The notes: generated from the sequence alone by a model not told the origin. DNA of 17,751 nt from Paraglomus occultum (GCA_910592205.1 CAJVPJ010000738.1:1-17751), one strand, 5' to 3'. Shown: positions 1-10,174, counted from the first letter of the stretch. A program made the numbers and translations.

Positions 1-1315
1 ATAAAGGGGTTTACCGCGTACAATAGTAATTATTACATGATTGCTGATAGACAGTTTTACCATTACTATTCCCGATATGGATTTTGCTCCGCGTGTGGAT
101 TACTCCGATGTAGTCCGGTGTGGTGCATCTGTGGACATAAAGAATTATCCGATGAATGGACTAGCAGCAATAAGCAACTCGATGAGTTTATCAAGAAGAC
201 TCAGTCACAAACAAGCTCAGCGAATGACGCCTATCTCGAATGGATTCCATTCGATTGTATTTATATAGGGGCATATGATGAAAACCGACACTTGCGTGGT
301 GGTCTACCTACTGATCATTTTGTACTTGTTAAATTGATTCCACTTGAGATAACAGACGAGACGCATGATTTATATTATGCCGAGGTAAACTATTCGTTTA
401 TGCGCCATGTTTGTTATTATTAAATAATTATTGACTTATCATTATGTATCGTTTCCACTAGTTATGTGATGAGCATCCTGATATTCTTACCAGGGATGTT
501 TGGGTTACCATCGGATTCACATACGATGAATATGAACAAAAGTACTGGCTAATAAAAGAAGAAGGAGGGCATGGATTATGTCTGACGTGTACATCTACGC
601 ATAACAGTCATATAACTACATTCTGTTATCATTGTAAAGCACCACGACCTTTTGACTGGACTACGGGTAACAAGATGTTGGATTCATTCATTATGGAATC
701 GTGGAGTAATATGACAGGAGCAAATGATGCGTATATACAATGGATAGAGTATTCTACATTAATGAATGTACGAGAAATGGCCTCATTACGCCATGGATGC
801 ACACGCATAACGGATTGGTTAGATCCAGTGACAAATAAATTGATAAAAGTGACACTCAAGCAGATCGATGATGCCCAGTCGCTTGATTATGATTTTCATC
901 AGGTAAATTATTTCATGTGTAAAAATAATGCAATATTTAGCATTGATCATTTTATTGATGGTATTGCTTACCCAAATAGCTAATCCTGGAATACCCAAAG
1001 ATATTAACTTTTGAAAATATTTGGATAGTTGGAATTACTCAGGAACCGTCCACTCGGGGATATTATTTAGTTTTCTACTATGATGTACGTGCAATACTGG
1101 ACAGATTTATGCAATTTTACACTCATGAAAGTTCTCGTTTTGAGTACATGCAGTACAGCGATTTTTACGAACTCAAAGAGATCGGGTCTGGCGGCTATGG
1201 AACAGTTTATACTGCAAAATATAAAAAGTGCAGTTATAGGATACCAGAGACTGTTGTGTTAAAACGATATAATAAGAAGAATTTGGATCAGACTTCGGAA
1301 TTATTTGTTTCAGAG
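1..1315 (+). repeat. Tandem exon-sized kinase N-lobe modules
   Basis: The first three exons are divergent copies of one unit. Each visible exon start reads as kinase beta-4/beta-5: LCDEHPDILTRDVWVTIGF in exon 2 and LILEYPKILTFENIWIVGI in exon 3, with GFT...YYMIAD at the window edge for exon 1. This is followed by a linker, an ANDAY..WI-type segment, beta-1 to beta-3 with a lysine (FVLVK, IKVTLK, VVLKR) and the start of helix C (YYAE, DFHQ, FVSE). Every unit ends at a phase-0 intron. Units 1 and 2 keep the cysteine ribbon; unit 3 has lost it, which explains its shorter exon (336 against 441 nt). Exon 4 supplies the only C-lobe. Confidence 0.75.
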
Positions 1316-2192
1316 GTAAGCAATAATTGATAGTATTAATTAAAGTGATATTTAATTTGACCGCTGTACATTTATTATTGATATTTAATAGTTTAGAAAT
1401 CATGCCAGATGCACAAGCATTGAGTTCCTTTCCCTTTATGGAGTGACGCAAGACCCAGAAACGCACGAATACATGATTGTTATGCTATATGCTAACAAGG
1501 GTAGTCTTTTGTCTTATTTGAATCAAAGTATTAACGCCTTGACATGGATGGATAAATTACGGCATTTGGGGGACATTGCACATTATCTATGTTTGATTCA
1601 TCATGCGGGATTGGTGCACTGTGATCTACATGGTGGAAACATAGTTATTTGTGACAATACGAGTTATACAAAATCATATGTATGCGATCTTGGTCTTTCA
1701 CGATCGGTGAATTCACACGAGTCCAACTCAACCATTCAAGGTGTTTTACCCTATATTGCACCGGAAGTTTTCCATACTTACAAATTTACTCAGAAATCAG
1801 ATGTGTATTCCTTTGGTATCATTATGTATTTGATTGCTACTGGCGAACCACCGTTTAGAGATAAGCAGTTTGATAGAAGTTTAGTATGCGATATTATGGG
1901 CGGACTACGACCATCGATGCCTGATTCCGCACCAGAGGAGTACAAGAAACTTGCCGAGAGATGTTGTGATGCTGATCCTGATAAGCGTCCAAGTGCAAAT
2001 ACAGTTTGGTGTGATATTGGCGGTCTTATTAATAATTCGAAAGACAACGCATGGAACACCGTTTATCATAATGATGTAAAACCCTTGTCACGTTCCGAAA
2101 AGGAGAGTAAATACTCTAGTACACTCTTGCCTACCGGAGATCTGCCTAATCCAAGAAATAGTTGTGAGATGTCAGTTGAGTTTCAGGTATGA
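1..2192 (+). CDS. TKL-like protein kinase with tandem N-lobe modules (5' partial, 4 exons)
   Basis: Probable Ser/Thr kinase of the expanded Glomeromycotina TKL-like families. Proposed exons are 1-384, 462-902, 980-1315 and 1392-2192; introns are 77, 77 and 76 nt, all phase 0, giving 653 visible residues. Residues 1-128 and 129-275 carry a cysteine ribbon, the motif WTSSN or WTTGN, E/Q-W-I and a degenerate kinase N-lobe. The last module is complete: glycine loop GSGGYG (344-349), beta-3 Lys370 in VVLKRY, catalytic loop HCDLHGGN (463-470) with Cys in place of the HRD Arg, DLG with Asp486, YIAPE, DVYSFG and a C-lobe DPDKRPS. Asp, Asn and Lys are kept, so activity is plausible. The reading frame is open to base 1, and residues there match the beta-4/beta-5 part of the later modules, so the ATG at 37 is probably internal. 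The stop is TGA at 2190. Substrate is unknown. Confidence 0.82.
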
Positions 2193-2264
2193 AAGCAACT
2201 ATTGTATTGGTTACAAAGTAGAGTTGTTTATGATATTAACAATGTCAATTGTCTTATTATTTAG
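2187..2264 (+). other. Possible terminal intron after the last kinase exon
   Basis: A GTATGA donor at 2187 and a TTATTTAG acceptor ending at 2264 would define a 78-nt intron, the same size as the three confident introns upstream, with a possible branch sequence TGATATTAAC. If spliced, the next codon is TGA (2265-2267), so the protein ends ...EFQ. If unspliced, it ends ...EFQV at the TGA at 2190. Both outcomes give almost the same protein, so the sequence alone cannot decide. Confidence 0.3.
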
Positions 2265-4378
2265 TGACTCAAAATTTTGAATAAACATGCAATTTGCGGC
2301 AGCCAGTTTATTTCTGTATGATATATTCCATACAGGACGAAATTTTGAATTTAAATTTACTAGTACTAGCTATTATTAAAGTAACTATCCGGAAGAATGC
2401 AGGTCTTATCATTTATGCAGAGGTCTCGCAACAAACAGAAATAGGAAATTTTTGGTGTTTACCCTTATATCGAGAGAAGCTTTCTTATAAAATTCCGCCA
2501 CAACTTTCTTAGATCTAATATCGAGAGATTTATAATAAACTTTCTTATATAGGGAAAATTTTTCATAATAAAAATCGTACCTTTCTTATATCGAGAGCCA
2601 CTTGTACTGAACCCAAATAATAAGTATAACTTTTCGCATATACTGATTGGCTTGATTCTTCGAAACGCGCAAAATCGATTTTTATTGCCAATCACTAACG
2701 ACTAAAAATCCTATGCTTATTATTATGGTATTTACGTATTACAGTAGCATCGGTGTGCGCAAAAAATTGACACCAGATATTAGATAAACGTGACCTGAAA
2801 ACTTGCATGCTTGATTACTTGCGAAATCAATTTGTTTCAATCGCTAACAACACAACAACCAAGCATATGCTTATGGTATCTACACACAGAAGACGTTCGC
2901 TAATTGATTTATTTGAAACATACAACTTTCTTTTGATATTATACTCACCGTACGATGACATACAACAATTGCGTCTTACCATTGTTTATATAAGTTTCCT
3001 CCTTTTTACGCTCACATAATACTAGAAAAACGAAATTAAGTTTTAGATTTTTGCCCGTAAGGACATTGGATGCGTATGAGGATAAACTGTATGTCAAATC
3101 ACACAATGTCGATTTTATATACCTTGTATGCAGCTTTGCCTTCATATTTCTCGCTCGGCATGTCAGAAGTCAACCATATGAATTATTATCAGAATTACGA
3201 CTACTCGCAACCTGCGAAACGCAATAAATTGGGCACACGCCTTCCGCTGATCACAATAAAATGACTATACGCTAATTCGACAGAATATGTTGAAATACAA
3301 ATATGAGTAATTGATTTGTTAGGCAACAGGAAAATGCATGTTTTAGTGATGTGAGTAAATATAAATAGTGATTATATGGTAATGTAATGCTATCCAGGTA
3401 ATATAAAGTCTATATAGTAATAGTAGTGAAAAATATAAAAATTAGTGTAGAAGTATATAACTTATTTAAATTTAAATATTATTTTTAATCTTCAAAAGAT
3501 GGAAGAGTTAAATTGGTTAAAGCCAAGTCAGAAAAACTTTTTATTCACGTTTGAGAGCGTAATTCCTCTTTTACTAACTGGCTTTGTCTCTTTGATATTT
3601 GAGAGGCTGGCTGACAGTATCAATACTCCATAACAAATAAATGCACATTGCATATTTCCACAACAAACAATATAAATTTGATGAGGGCAAAGTTTCTCAA
3701 AATTATATTCTAGTTTATTATTTGAAATGGTAAATTAGTTAATTTGGTTAATTTAAACCGCATTAGTATCGTAATCGCGTCATTGGCAATTCTCCATCCG
3801 TGACAATTTTAAACACTTAAATAAATTTTGCAGTGTAAGAATTATTAATACTAATGGTTTATAGGCTTGATAATTTGAATGCACTTTACAGATGCTATTT
3901 AATGATGGAATATTGCTCATGATTTATAGATCAAATTTTCTTATTTATTGGTTTTGACATGCCATTCACTTACTACATGATTGCATCATTATTCAAAAAA
4001 ATGCTTCAATATTGGCCATGATGGACTTCATCAATTTGAATTTAAACAATGGATACTCATTTGAATTGTATAATAAATTTATCTCAAACAGCATATTTCT
4101 AAATATTGTTCATTCTATGTAATGTAGCAACATTTGCAGCATCAGCTTTTTGAATTCTTTTGAAGGCTAATATATACATGTAATCTAACACAAGTCATTC
4201 TTATTATTATTTGGCAAGTTTTCTCATGATAATGAATCTAGATGGTGGTTACTTATCTTATAGATTGCATTAAAAAACAACTATTTGACATTTGTGTTAA
4301 TATACCAAAGTAAATAGAACCCTAATACTAAAGAAGTGCAATGTAACATGACTGTGATGTAATGAATTCTGAAATTTG
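2193..4378. other. Intergenic region, no supported gene
   Basis: This AT-rich stretch lies between the kinase gene and the convergent F-box gene. It should contain both 3' untranslated regions. I see no domain-bearing reading frame. Short open frames at 2294-2512, 2807-3019, 3070-3264 and a 44-codon frame at 3499-3633 have no recognisable content. It holds a cluster of short repeats (2461-2597), a degenerate direct repeat (about 2690-2752 against 2838-2890) and an imperfect inverted repeat with arms at 3519-3536 and 3569-3585 (AAAGCC...GGCTTT). Confidence 0.6.
2461..2597. repeat. Short degenerate repeats, TTTCTTAT / TATCGAGAG
   Basis: The word TATCGAGAG occurs at 2468-2476, 2519-2527 and 2589-2597. 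The word TTTCTTA recurs between and before them at about 2481, 2504, 2541 and 2582. Spacing is irregular (51 and 70 nt), so this looks like a decayed minisatellite rather than a perfect tandem array. No function is apparent. Confidence 0.45.
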
Positions 4379-5377
4379 TCAGATAAAATTACTTGAGGTA
4401 ATTATTACCAACTGATCTTGGTACTTGTTTTGCAATAGAATCCAGTCACTCTCATATATTCCTGTATTTTCAAATTTAAGTTGACGCAATTTTGGCAAGT
4501 CAGCCTCAATGATGGATTTCAATCCTCCTTCCAATATCCAACTTTGCTTTATGCAGATGCTTGCCAATTGATGAAACTTAATCAGCTTAATGTCCAAATC
4601 ATCTTGATAGAAACGACAGTCTTCCAAAACAATTGATTGCAGAGAATTTGACTGTGACTCCAACAGTTTAAATAGTGAACTCATATTGGTTATAACAATT
4701 TTTACAGTGATTGTCTTTAGTTGATGTTGAGACTGTATGAGATTTTGCAATCCATAATGTGGTACTTGTTCAGCAAAGTTATAGCCACCAGGACCTTTAA
4801 CTGAAAGTGATTTTAGATTATGTGCTGCCCTGGAAAGTGTGCTGAATACACTATTGTCTAAAATTAATGACAAACTTAAATTTTGCAAGCAAGGAAGAGT
4901 CCATTTTTCATCTATATGAAAATCTGCCCTGTACGGAGAATGAGACGTGAGAGAAAGAGTTGTGAGATTTGGGCAATATGCAACTGCCAAATGAGCAATC
5001 ATGGCTTGTATATCGGTCGAATTGAATTTTGTGTACCATCCCAAAACTTGGATCTCTTTGAAACGAAACTCTTCCAAGTAGAAACTATAATCGAGCGGAA
5101 ACTTTTTATTATTTTTTTTGCGCAATTGTGGTGAATGTGTGAGAGAATCAACATCGGTAAAACATTCAATGAATGTCGTTATAAGATTTTCTATTGATTG
5201 AACGTGTCCAGCCTTCTGGCTGGAAAGCAACAAAGTGAAAGGTCTAGCCCACAAGTATTGAAGGGCTACTATACACCAGTTTCTATTAACTAATATGCAA
5301 GAATGAAGCGTAAAGAGATCATCTTCATGTTCGTCAAAAATTATTTTAAAAAGTTCTTTGGGTAAGGAAGGAGCCAT
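4379..5377 (-). CDS. F-box-like protein with degenerate LRRs
   Basis: Intact single-exon gene of 332 residues. The first 50 residues match an F-box-like helix set: LPKELFKIIFDEHEDDLFTL, then HSCILVNRNWC and the LQYLWARPF segment typical of the very large F-box families of Glomeromycotina. The rest is leucine-rich with irregular LRR-like strands, for example LTTLSLTS, LQNLSLSL, LKSLSVKG, LQSIVLEDC and LRQLKFENTG. By family knowledge the F-box would bind Skp1 in an SCF ubiquitin ligase and the LRR part would choose the substrate, in cytoplasm or nucleus. The ATG at 5377 is chosen because it starts just before the F-box and because its preceding GTTTGAAA context is shared with the paralogue at 11584. 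The protein seems short for the family. Its closest visible relative is the pseudogene at 10590-11584. Confidence 0.8.
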   Translation of the reverse strand: MAPSLPKELFKIIFDEHEDDLFTLHSCILVNRNWCIVALQYLWARPFTLLLSSQKAGHVQSIENLITTFIECFTDVDSLTHSPQLRKKNNKKFPLDYSFYLEEFRFKEIQVLGWYTKFNSTDIQAMIAHLAVAYCPNLTTLSLTSHSPYRADFHIDEKWTLPCLQNLSLSLILDNSVFSTLSRAAHNLKSLSVKGPGGYNFAEQVPHYGLQNLIQSQHQLKTITVKIVITNMSSLFKLLESQSNSLQSIVLEDCRFYQDDLDIKLIKFHQLASICIKQSWILEGGLKSIIEADLPKLRQLKFENTGIYESDWILLQNKYQDQLVIITSSNFI

Positions 5378-7071
5378 ATTTCAAACGAAAGAACAATCGT
5401 TGGCAATGGCGTAAATTGTGTCCCTGCATTCTACGCAGTAAATTTAACCAATAGATTGGCTGCATTTACCAACAATAGTAAAGCTCAACGCTTAAACTAA
5501 CTATTTCAGCGATATACTATACCGGAAGCTACGTAGACTCATTAAGTAAATTTCGATCTTGAAATGTCGTGAATTGTTGCCTCAAAAACAGAGGTAATCT
5601 TGCTTCATTATCGAGGGAGAGCAATTGATCGCCAACTTTCGGGTTCCGACAAAGCCGCGGCCTTTTCTATTTGGTTCACAGTTCGTAATTTTTATTACTA
5701 CGGTGTCGATATACTAATCTAATTCTAAATGGTGGTTATTTGCCCTCGACTTAGTCGGTTATTTCTTTCCGATTGGGATTTATTCGGCAATTCGAAATAA
5801 TAAGCGACTAAGAAACGCAACGTAAACAAATATTTCTCACATATGCTGAATATTTTACCAGAGAACAAATTATGACAAGCACAGTATTTTAGGATATAAA
5901 AAATTACTTGTCTATTAAAAAAAAAAGAGCATGCCCGTTTTATCGGAAAATTGCACTTTGTATATACCTACTGAACCGCTTTTTGCTCAAGACAATCAAT
6001 TATATAAATGTGAAAAGACAAAAACTGCATTACAATCATTTCATTATTGATCAGTTCTGAACAACACAATTTTGTTCAGGAATAAAACACAAACAAGGCT
6101 TTTGAGTAATGTCTGCATGTCAAAGAAACAAAAATTCAAAAACGGTCGATCTTGATTTGAAGGTTTACCTAACTTCCGTAAGCTAACTTAACCTGATCTT
6201 CAAAAAGAGACATTAATTTAGCAACAACTACGTCAAAATAGAAATATTAGTAGAACACCAACTAGAAATAATTCTTGGTCGAAGAATGTAAAAATTGACG
6301 CATCTAATTAGTACTGTTTGCAGTCGTTCTTAATGCATAAACCCAATTAATTTACTATTGACAATGTCGGCTTTAGTTAGCGTCATTAATATTCTAATTC
6401 TAACAAGAAACGTAATTGTGCAATTATGAATTACTATTCTTGTTATTAGTTTTGGACGCATCGATATTATCCTTTCCCCATCACCCAAGCCGGTGGTATT
6501 ATCGATCATTTTCCAGTAATCTTTTCGGCAAAATAACTACTACTAAATAGTTTACTAAATTTATTGCATTCGCATCGTTTGCATTCGGTGTCTACTCATT
6601 TTGATTAAATAAAAGTTATAGTAATAGAGCGTAAAATGCGCGTAAATTAACAATCAAACTCTGGGATAATAACGTGTGTTTGATTCTAGCAATTGATTGG
6701 TTTAATAAAATTGTATTAAATAATGCCAGATTAAAGTAAATCGTATTAAAGCGCGGACAATATTCAGAGCAAAAATTAACAACAATTAAATATATCAACA
6801 TAGTACATTTTGTTGTTAATTGTCGATAGAGTTCTAATACAGCAGTAAGTATACATAATTAATTAAACCCGACTATTGACGGTTAACAAAAATAGTCATG
6901 CTTACAGTTCTAATCCATACACTTATAATTTCCTTCACTTTTCCCCTGTCGTTAATAACACAACATGAAACTACTTTGAACTATCAACATTTGCGCAATA
7001 AAATAAACAAGCGTGCGTTATTTATAGAAACAATGACACTATTTTAACTATTCATTGCAATCACATTATTA
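5378..7071. other. Intergenic region, no supported gene
   Basis: AT-rich gap of about 1.7 kb between the F-box gene (its 5' side) and the 3' end of the TPR pseudokinase gene. It must hold the F-box promoter and the pseudokinase 3' UTR, but no specific element can be proved. I note a homopolymer A run near 5919-5928, a small hairpin with CTGAACA/TGTTCAG arms (6057-6063 and 6073-6079) and another with GACTATT/AATAGTC arms (6871-6877 and 6891-6897). No tRNA or coding domain was seen. Confidence 0.6.
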
Positions 7072-8982
7072 TTATTGATGCTTGAAAATTTCCTTAACCT
7101 TTTCTCTCATGCTCAATGCATACGAGTCATCGGGTTCAATCTCCAATGACGTGTTGAAATCGGTCAACGCACTATCATATTCTCCGAGATTGAAATACAC
7201 ATCACCTCGTATTTTCAATGCACATGCATTATGCGGCTTTATCGCTAATGATCTGTCGAGATCATTTAATGCATCGCCGTATTGTTTTAGACCGAGATAG
7301 ACGTTTCCCCTCACGGTCAACGCATCGACATAATCAGGATAAATTTCCAACGATTTATTTAAATCAATCAATGCGGCATCATACTGTTTGAGCATGCAAT
7401 ATGTCTCGCCTCGGTTCTTTAATGCATAGTCATAATTCGGTGCAATCTCTAATGATTTGTTGAGATCTCTCAATGACTCGTCGTACCGTCCAAGATTACA
7501 ATAAACAAGTCCCCGTACACTCAACGCATAAGCATCATTTGGTTCAGTTGCTAACACTTTGTTGACATCGCGTAACGCACGATCGTATTCTTTGAAATCA
7601 TTATAGAGATCTCCTCTTACGGACAATGCAATCACATGGTTTTGCTCTACTTTCAATGCTTTGTTAATATCATCCATCGCGTTCTCATATTCTTCAAGAA
7701 TAACATAGGTGTTAGCCCGCATACCCAATACCCATGCATTGTTTGGTTCGATCTCCAATAACTTGTTAAAATCTTTCAGTGAACTGTCATATTGTCTCAA
7801 ATATTTATAAACGATTCCCCGCACTCTCAACGCCCATGGATCATTTGGGTCAATGTCCAACGACTTGGTAAGATCGTTCAATGAATTACCATACTGTCCT
7901 AGATCATGATAGACAGCACCTCTTGTACTTAATGCCCATGCATCCTTTGGCTCGATGTCCAACGATTTGTTGAGATCGTTCAGCGCATTGTCGTACCGTC
8001 CCATATCAAGATAGACAGCTCCCCGCTCTCTCAACATCCATGCGTTGTTCGGTTCAATCTCCAACGCTCTGTTAAGGTCATTCAGTGAATACTCGTATTC
8101 TCCTAGACACCGACAGGTAGATCCCCTTCTACTCAACGCCCACGCATCATTCGGCTCAATGTCCAGCGATTCATGAAGAATACTCAGTGAATTGGCGAAT
8201 AGTCCAAGATGTCGATAGACAGCTCCACTTCTACTCAACGCCCATGCATCGTGCGGCTCGATCTCCAACAAGCTGTCAAGATCGTTCAGTGAATTGTCGT
8301 ATTGTTCTAGATCAAGGTAGATAGCTGCCCGTTCTCTCAACGCCCATACATCATTTGGCTCGATATCCAACGATTTGTCAAGATCGTTTAGTGAATTATC
8401 ATATTGTCCTAGATCAAGATAAACAGCTCCCCGTTCTCTCAACGCCCATGCATCATCAGGTTCGATGTCCAACGATCTGTTAAGATCAATCAGTGAATCG
8501 TCGTATTGTCCTATACATCGATAGACAGCTCCCCTTCTGCTCAGCGTCCATGCATCATTCGGCTCGATATCCAACGATTTGTCAAGATCGTTTAGTGATT
8601 TGTCGAATTGTCCTAGATCAAGATAGACGTTTCCTCTTCTACTCAAAGCCCATGCATGATTGGGTTCAATCTCCAACGATTTGTCAAAATCATTCAATGC
8701 ATCATTGTATTGTTTCAGATCGAGATAAAGATTCCCTCTTCTACGCAAAGTCCATGCATTACTCGGTTCGATCAGCAGCGACTTGTTAAAATCGTTTAGC
8801 GCGTGGTGGTACCGTTTTAGAACCGATAAGATCAGACCTCTATTTTGTAACGTCTGTGCATTATCCGGTTCAATCTCCAATGATTTGTTAAAATCGTTCA
8901 TTGACTTGCCATACTGCCTTAGATTTAGATAGACACATCCTCTTGCGCTCCATAGCCAAGCATTGTTCGGCTCGATCTCCAA
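7072..8982 (-). repeat. 18 x 102-bp tetratricopeptide repeat array plus half repeat
   Basis: Eighteen uninterrupted 34-residue repeats occupy 8982-7147, followed by a 24-residue partial unit to the stop. The repeat core reads LDIEPNDAWAL, then R-G-A-V-Y-L-D-L-G-Q-Y, then LNDLDKS. It keeps TPR positions W4, L7, G8, Y11, Y17 and P32, while small residue 20 is often Ser instead of Ala. Units about 4-12 are the most alike and the end units are more diverged, which suggests expansion from the middle. Every unit is exactly 102 bp, so unequal exchange can change copy number without breaking the frame. Confidence 0.93.
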
Positions 8983-10174
8983 CAATCTGTTAAAGTCGTT
9001 TATTTCGTCACAATATTTTAATGTTTTGTAAACTTTTTCACAATCTGGCCGCTTATTGGGGTCTTCATCCCAACATTCTAAGTAAAGATAAAGATATTCC
9101 CTGGGTGTTCCAGGAAAGTGAGCATCACGAGAGCCATTGAGCCTATACGCAACAATATCGTCTATGTCAGTACGTTCTTCGCATGGAAGTTTTCCAGTCG
9201 ATATTTCCCAAAATATTACACCGAGGCTAAATATGTCGGATTTCTTTCCAAGGCGATATGACGGGTTCTCTAAAAATAACGGATCTTTGTATGCAGGCGC
9301 GCCTTTATCACTCGATTTAGATATTGCTTGTTGCAACACGCTTGATAAGCCAAAGTCGGTTATCTTGGCAACACCTGATTTGGTAAGAATACTACTAGAA
9401 GACTAAATTAAACAGACATGCAGTTATACGTTAGTTTTAAATACTATGCGAGTTGGATGACGCAAGCTGGCTAAGTATAAAATTTACGATAAATACCAAA
9501 TTTTTGTGAACGATATCAAGTTTATGTAAATGTTTTAGTCCATTGGTAATTTCTAAGCCTAGTTTATATTTCTCTTTCCAGGTTAAACCGTTGGAGTGTC
9601 TTTCTAGGTATTCACGTAAACTGCCATCAGCCAGTTCGAAAATCATATGATAATTGTCATGCTTGTCTGTATGCGTTAAAACATAAATTGTTACTTATAA
9701 TTAAGTCAAAAAAATTACCATCGACTGAACATACCTTGACATACACCTAAAAAGCAAATAATGTTGGGGTGGTTATTTGCTTCCTCGTGATTCTTCAGCT
9801 AATGTAGGATTCATTTCAAACATTAGTGTATTACAAAGTACAAATGTACGCAAAGTATAACAGAAAGTCTATATAACAACCTCTTCGGCCAACTGCTGGT
9901 GCAAACCTTCTTCGTTATCTTCATGTTTAGTCGGAGACAACATCTTTAGCGCAACGGTCATGCCAGAGTAAATGTTCTGCGTTCTATCTGATACAGTAAT
10001 ACTGTCATTACGTTCTATCGTTGCTTTATATACCGCTCCAAATTCACCAAGAGCAATATGCAAAGAATCTAATTTTATGTCACTTTCCGGACAGCAATAT
10101 ATCGATCCTTCTTGAATTCTCGCTTCTAACCATTCTTTATATGAAACATTATATGTTTGAGACATTGTTAACAT
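7072..10174 (-). CDS. TKL-like pseudokinase fused to 18 TPRs (4 exons)
   Basis: Proposed exons, in transcript order, are 10174-9881, 9798-9735, 9666-9497 and 9402-7072, giving 952 residues; introns are 82, 68 and 94 nt (phases 0, 1, 0). The N-terminus (YKEWLEARIQEG) is typical of Glomeromycotina kinases. The kinase fold covers about residues 30-310: ALGEFGAVY loop (first Gly replaced by Ala), VALK with Lys77, HPNII, FELADGSL, DFG with Asp192, then GAPAYKDP, SDIFSLG and a C-lobe DPNKRPD. The catalytic loop reads HKNLSSSSI (173-181): the HRD Asp is Asn175 and the metal-binding Asn is Ser180. It is therefore probably not catalytic and acts as a scaffold or allosteric partner. Residues 317-952 are TPRs, a protein-binding solenoid. 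Start: ATG at 10174 or at 10165, three codons later. The first intron has an unusual GTTGTT donor. Confidence 0.83.

Noticed and set aside
37-423. Stand-alone 128-codon gene starting at the ATG at 37
   Set aside because: The frame is open to the window edge with module-like residues upstream, and the last 12 codons lie in an intron (GTAAAC donor at 385).
3499-3633. 44-codon frame with a hydrophobic stretch (possible small membrane protein)
   Set aside because: Too short, no known relative, and it overlaps an imperfect inverted repeat that could create the pattern.
8493-8789. Open frame opposite the TPR array
   Set aside because: It is a shadow of the 102-bp repeat, whose regular length keeps other frames open.
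7147-8982. CRISPR-like or satellite array because of regular 102-bp repeats
   Set aside because: The repeats are coding TPRs in one open frame, with codon-level conservation and no spacers.
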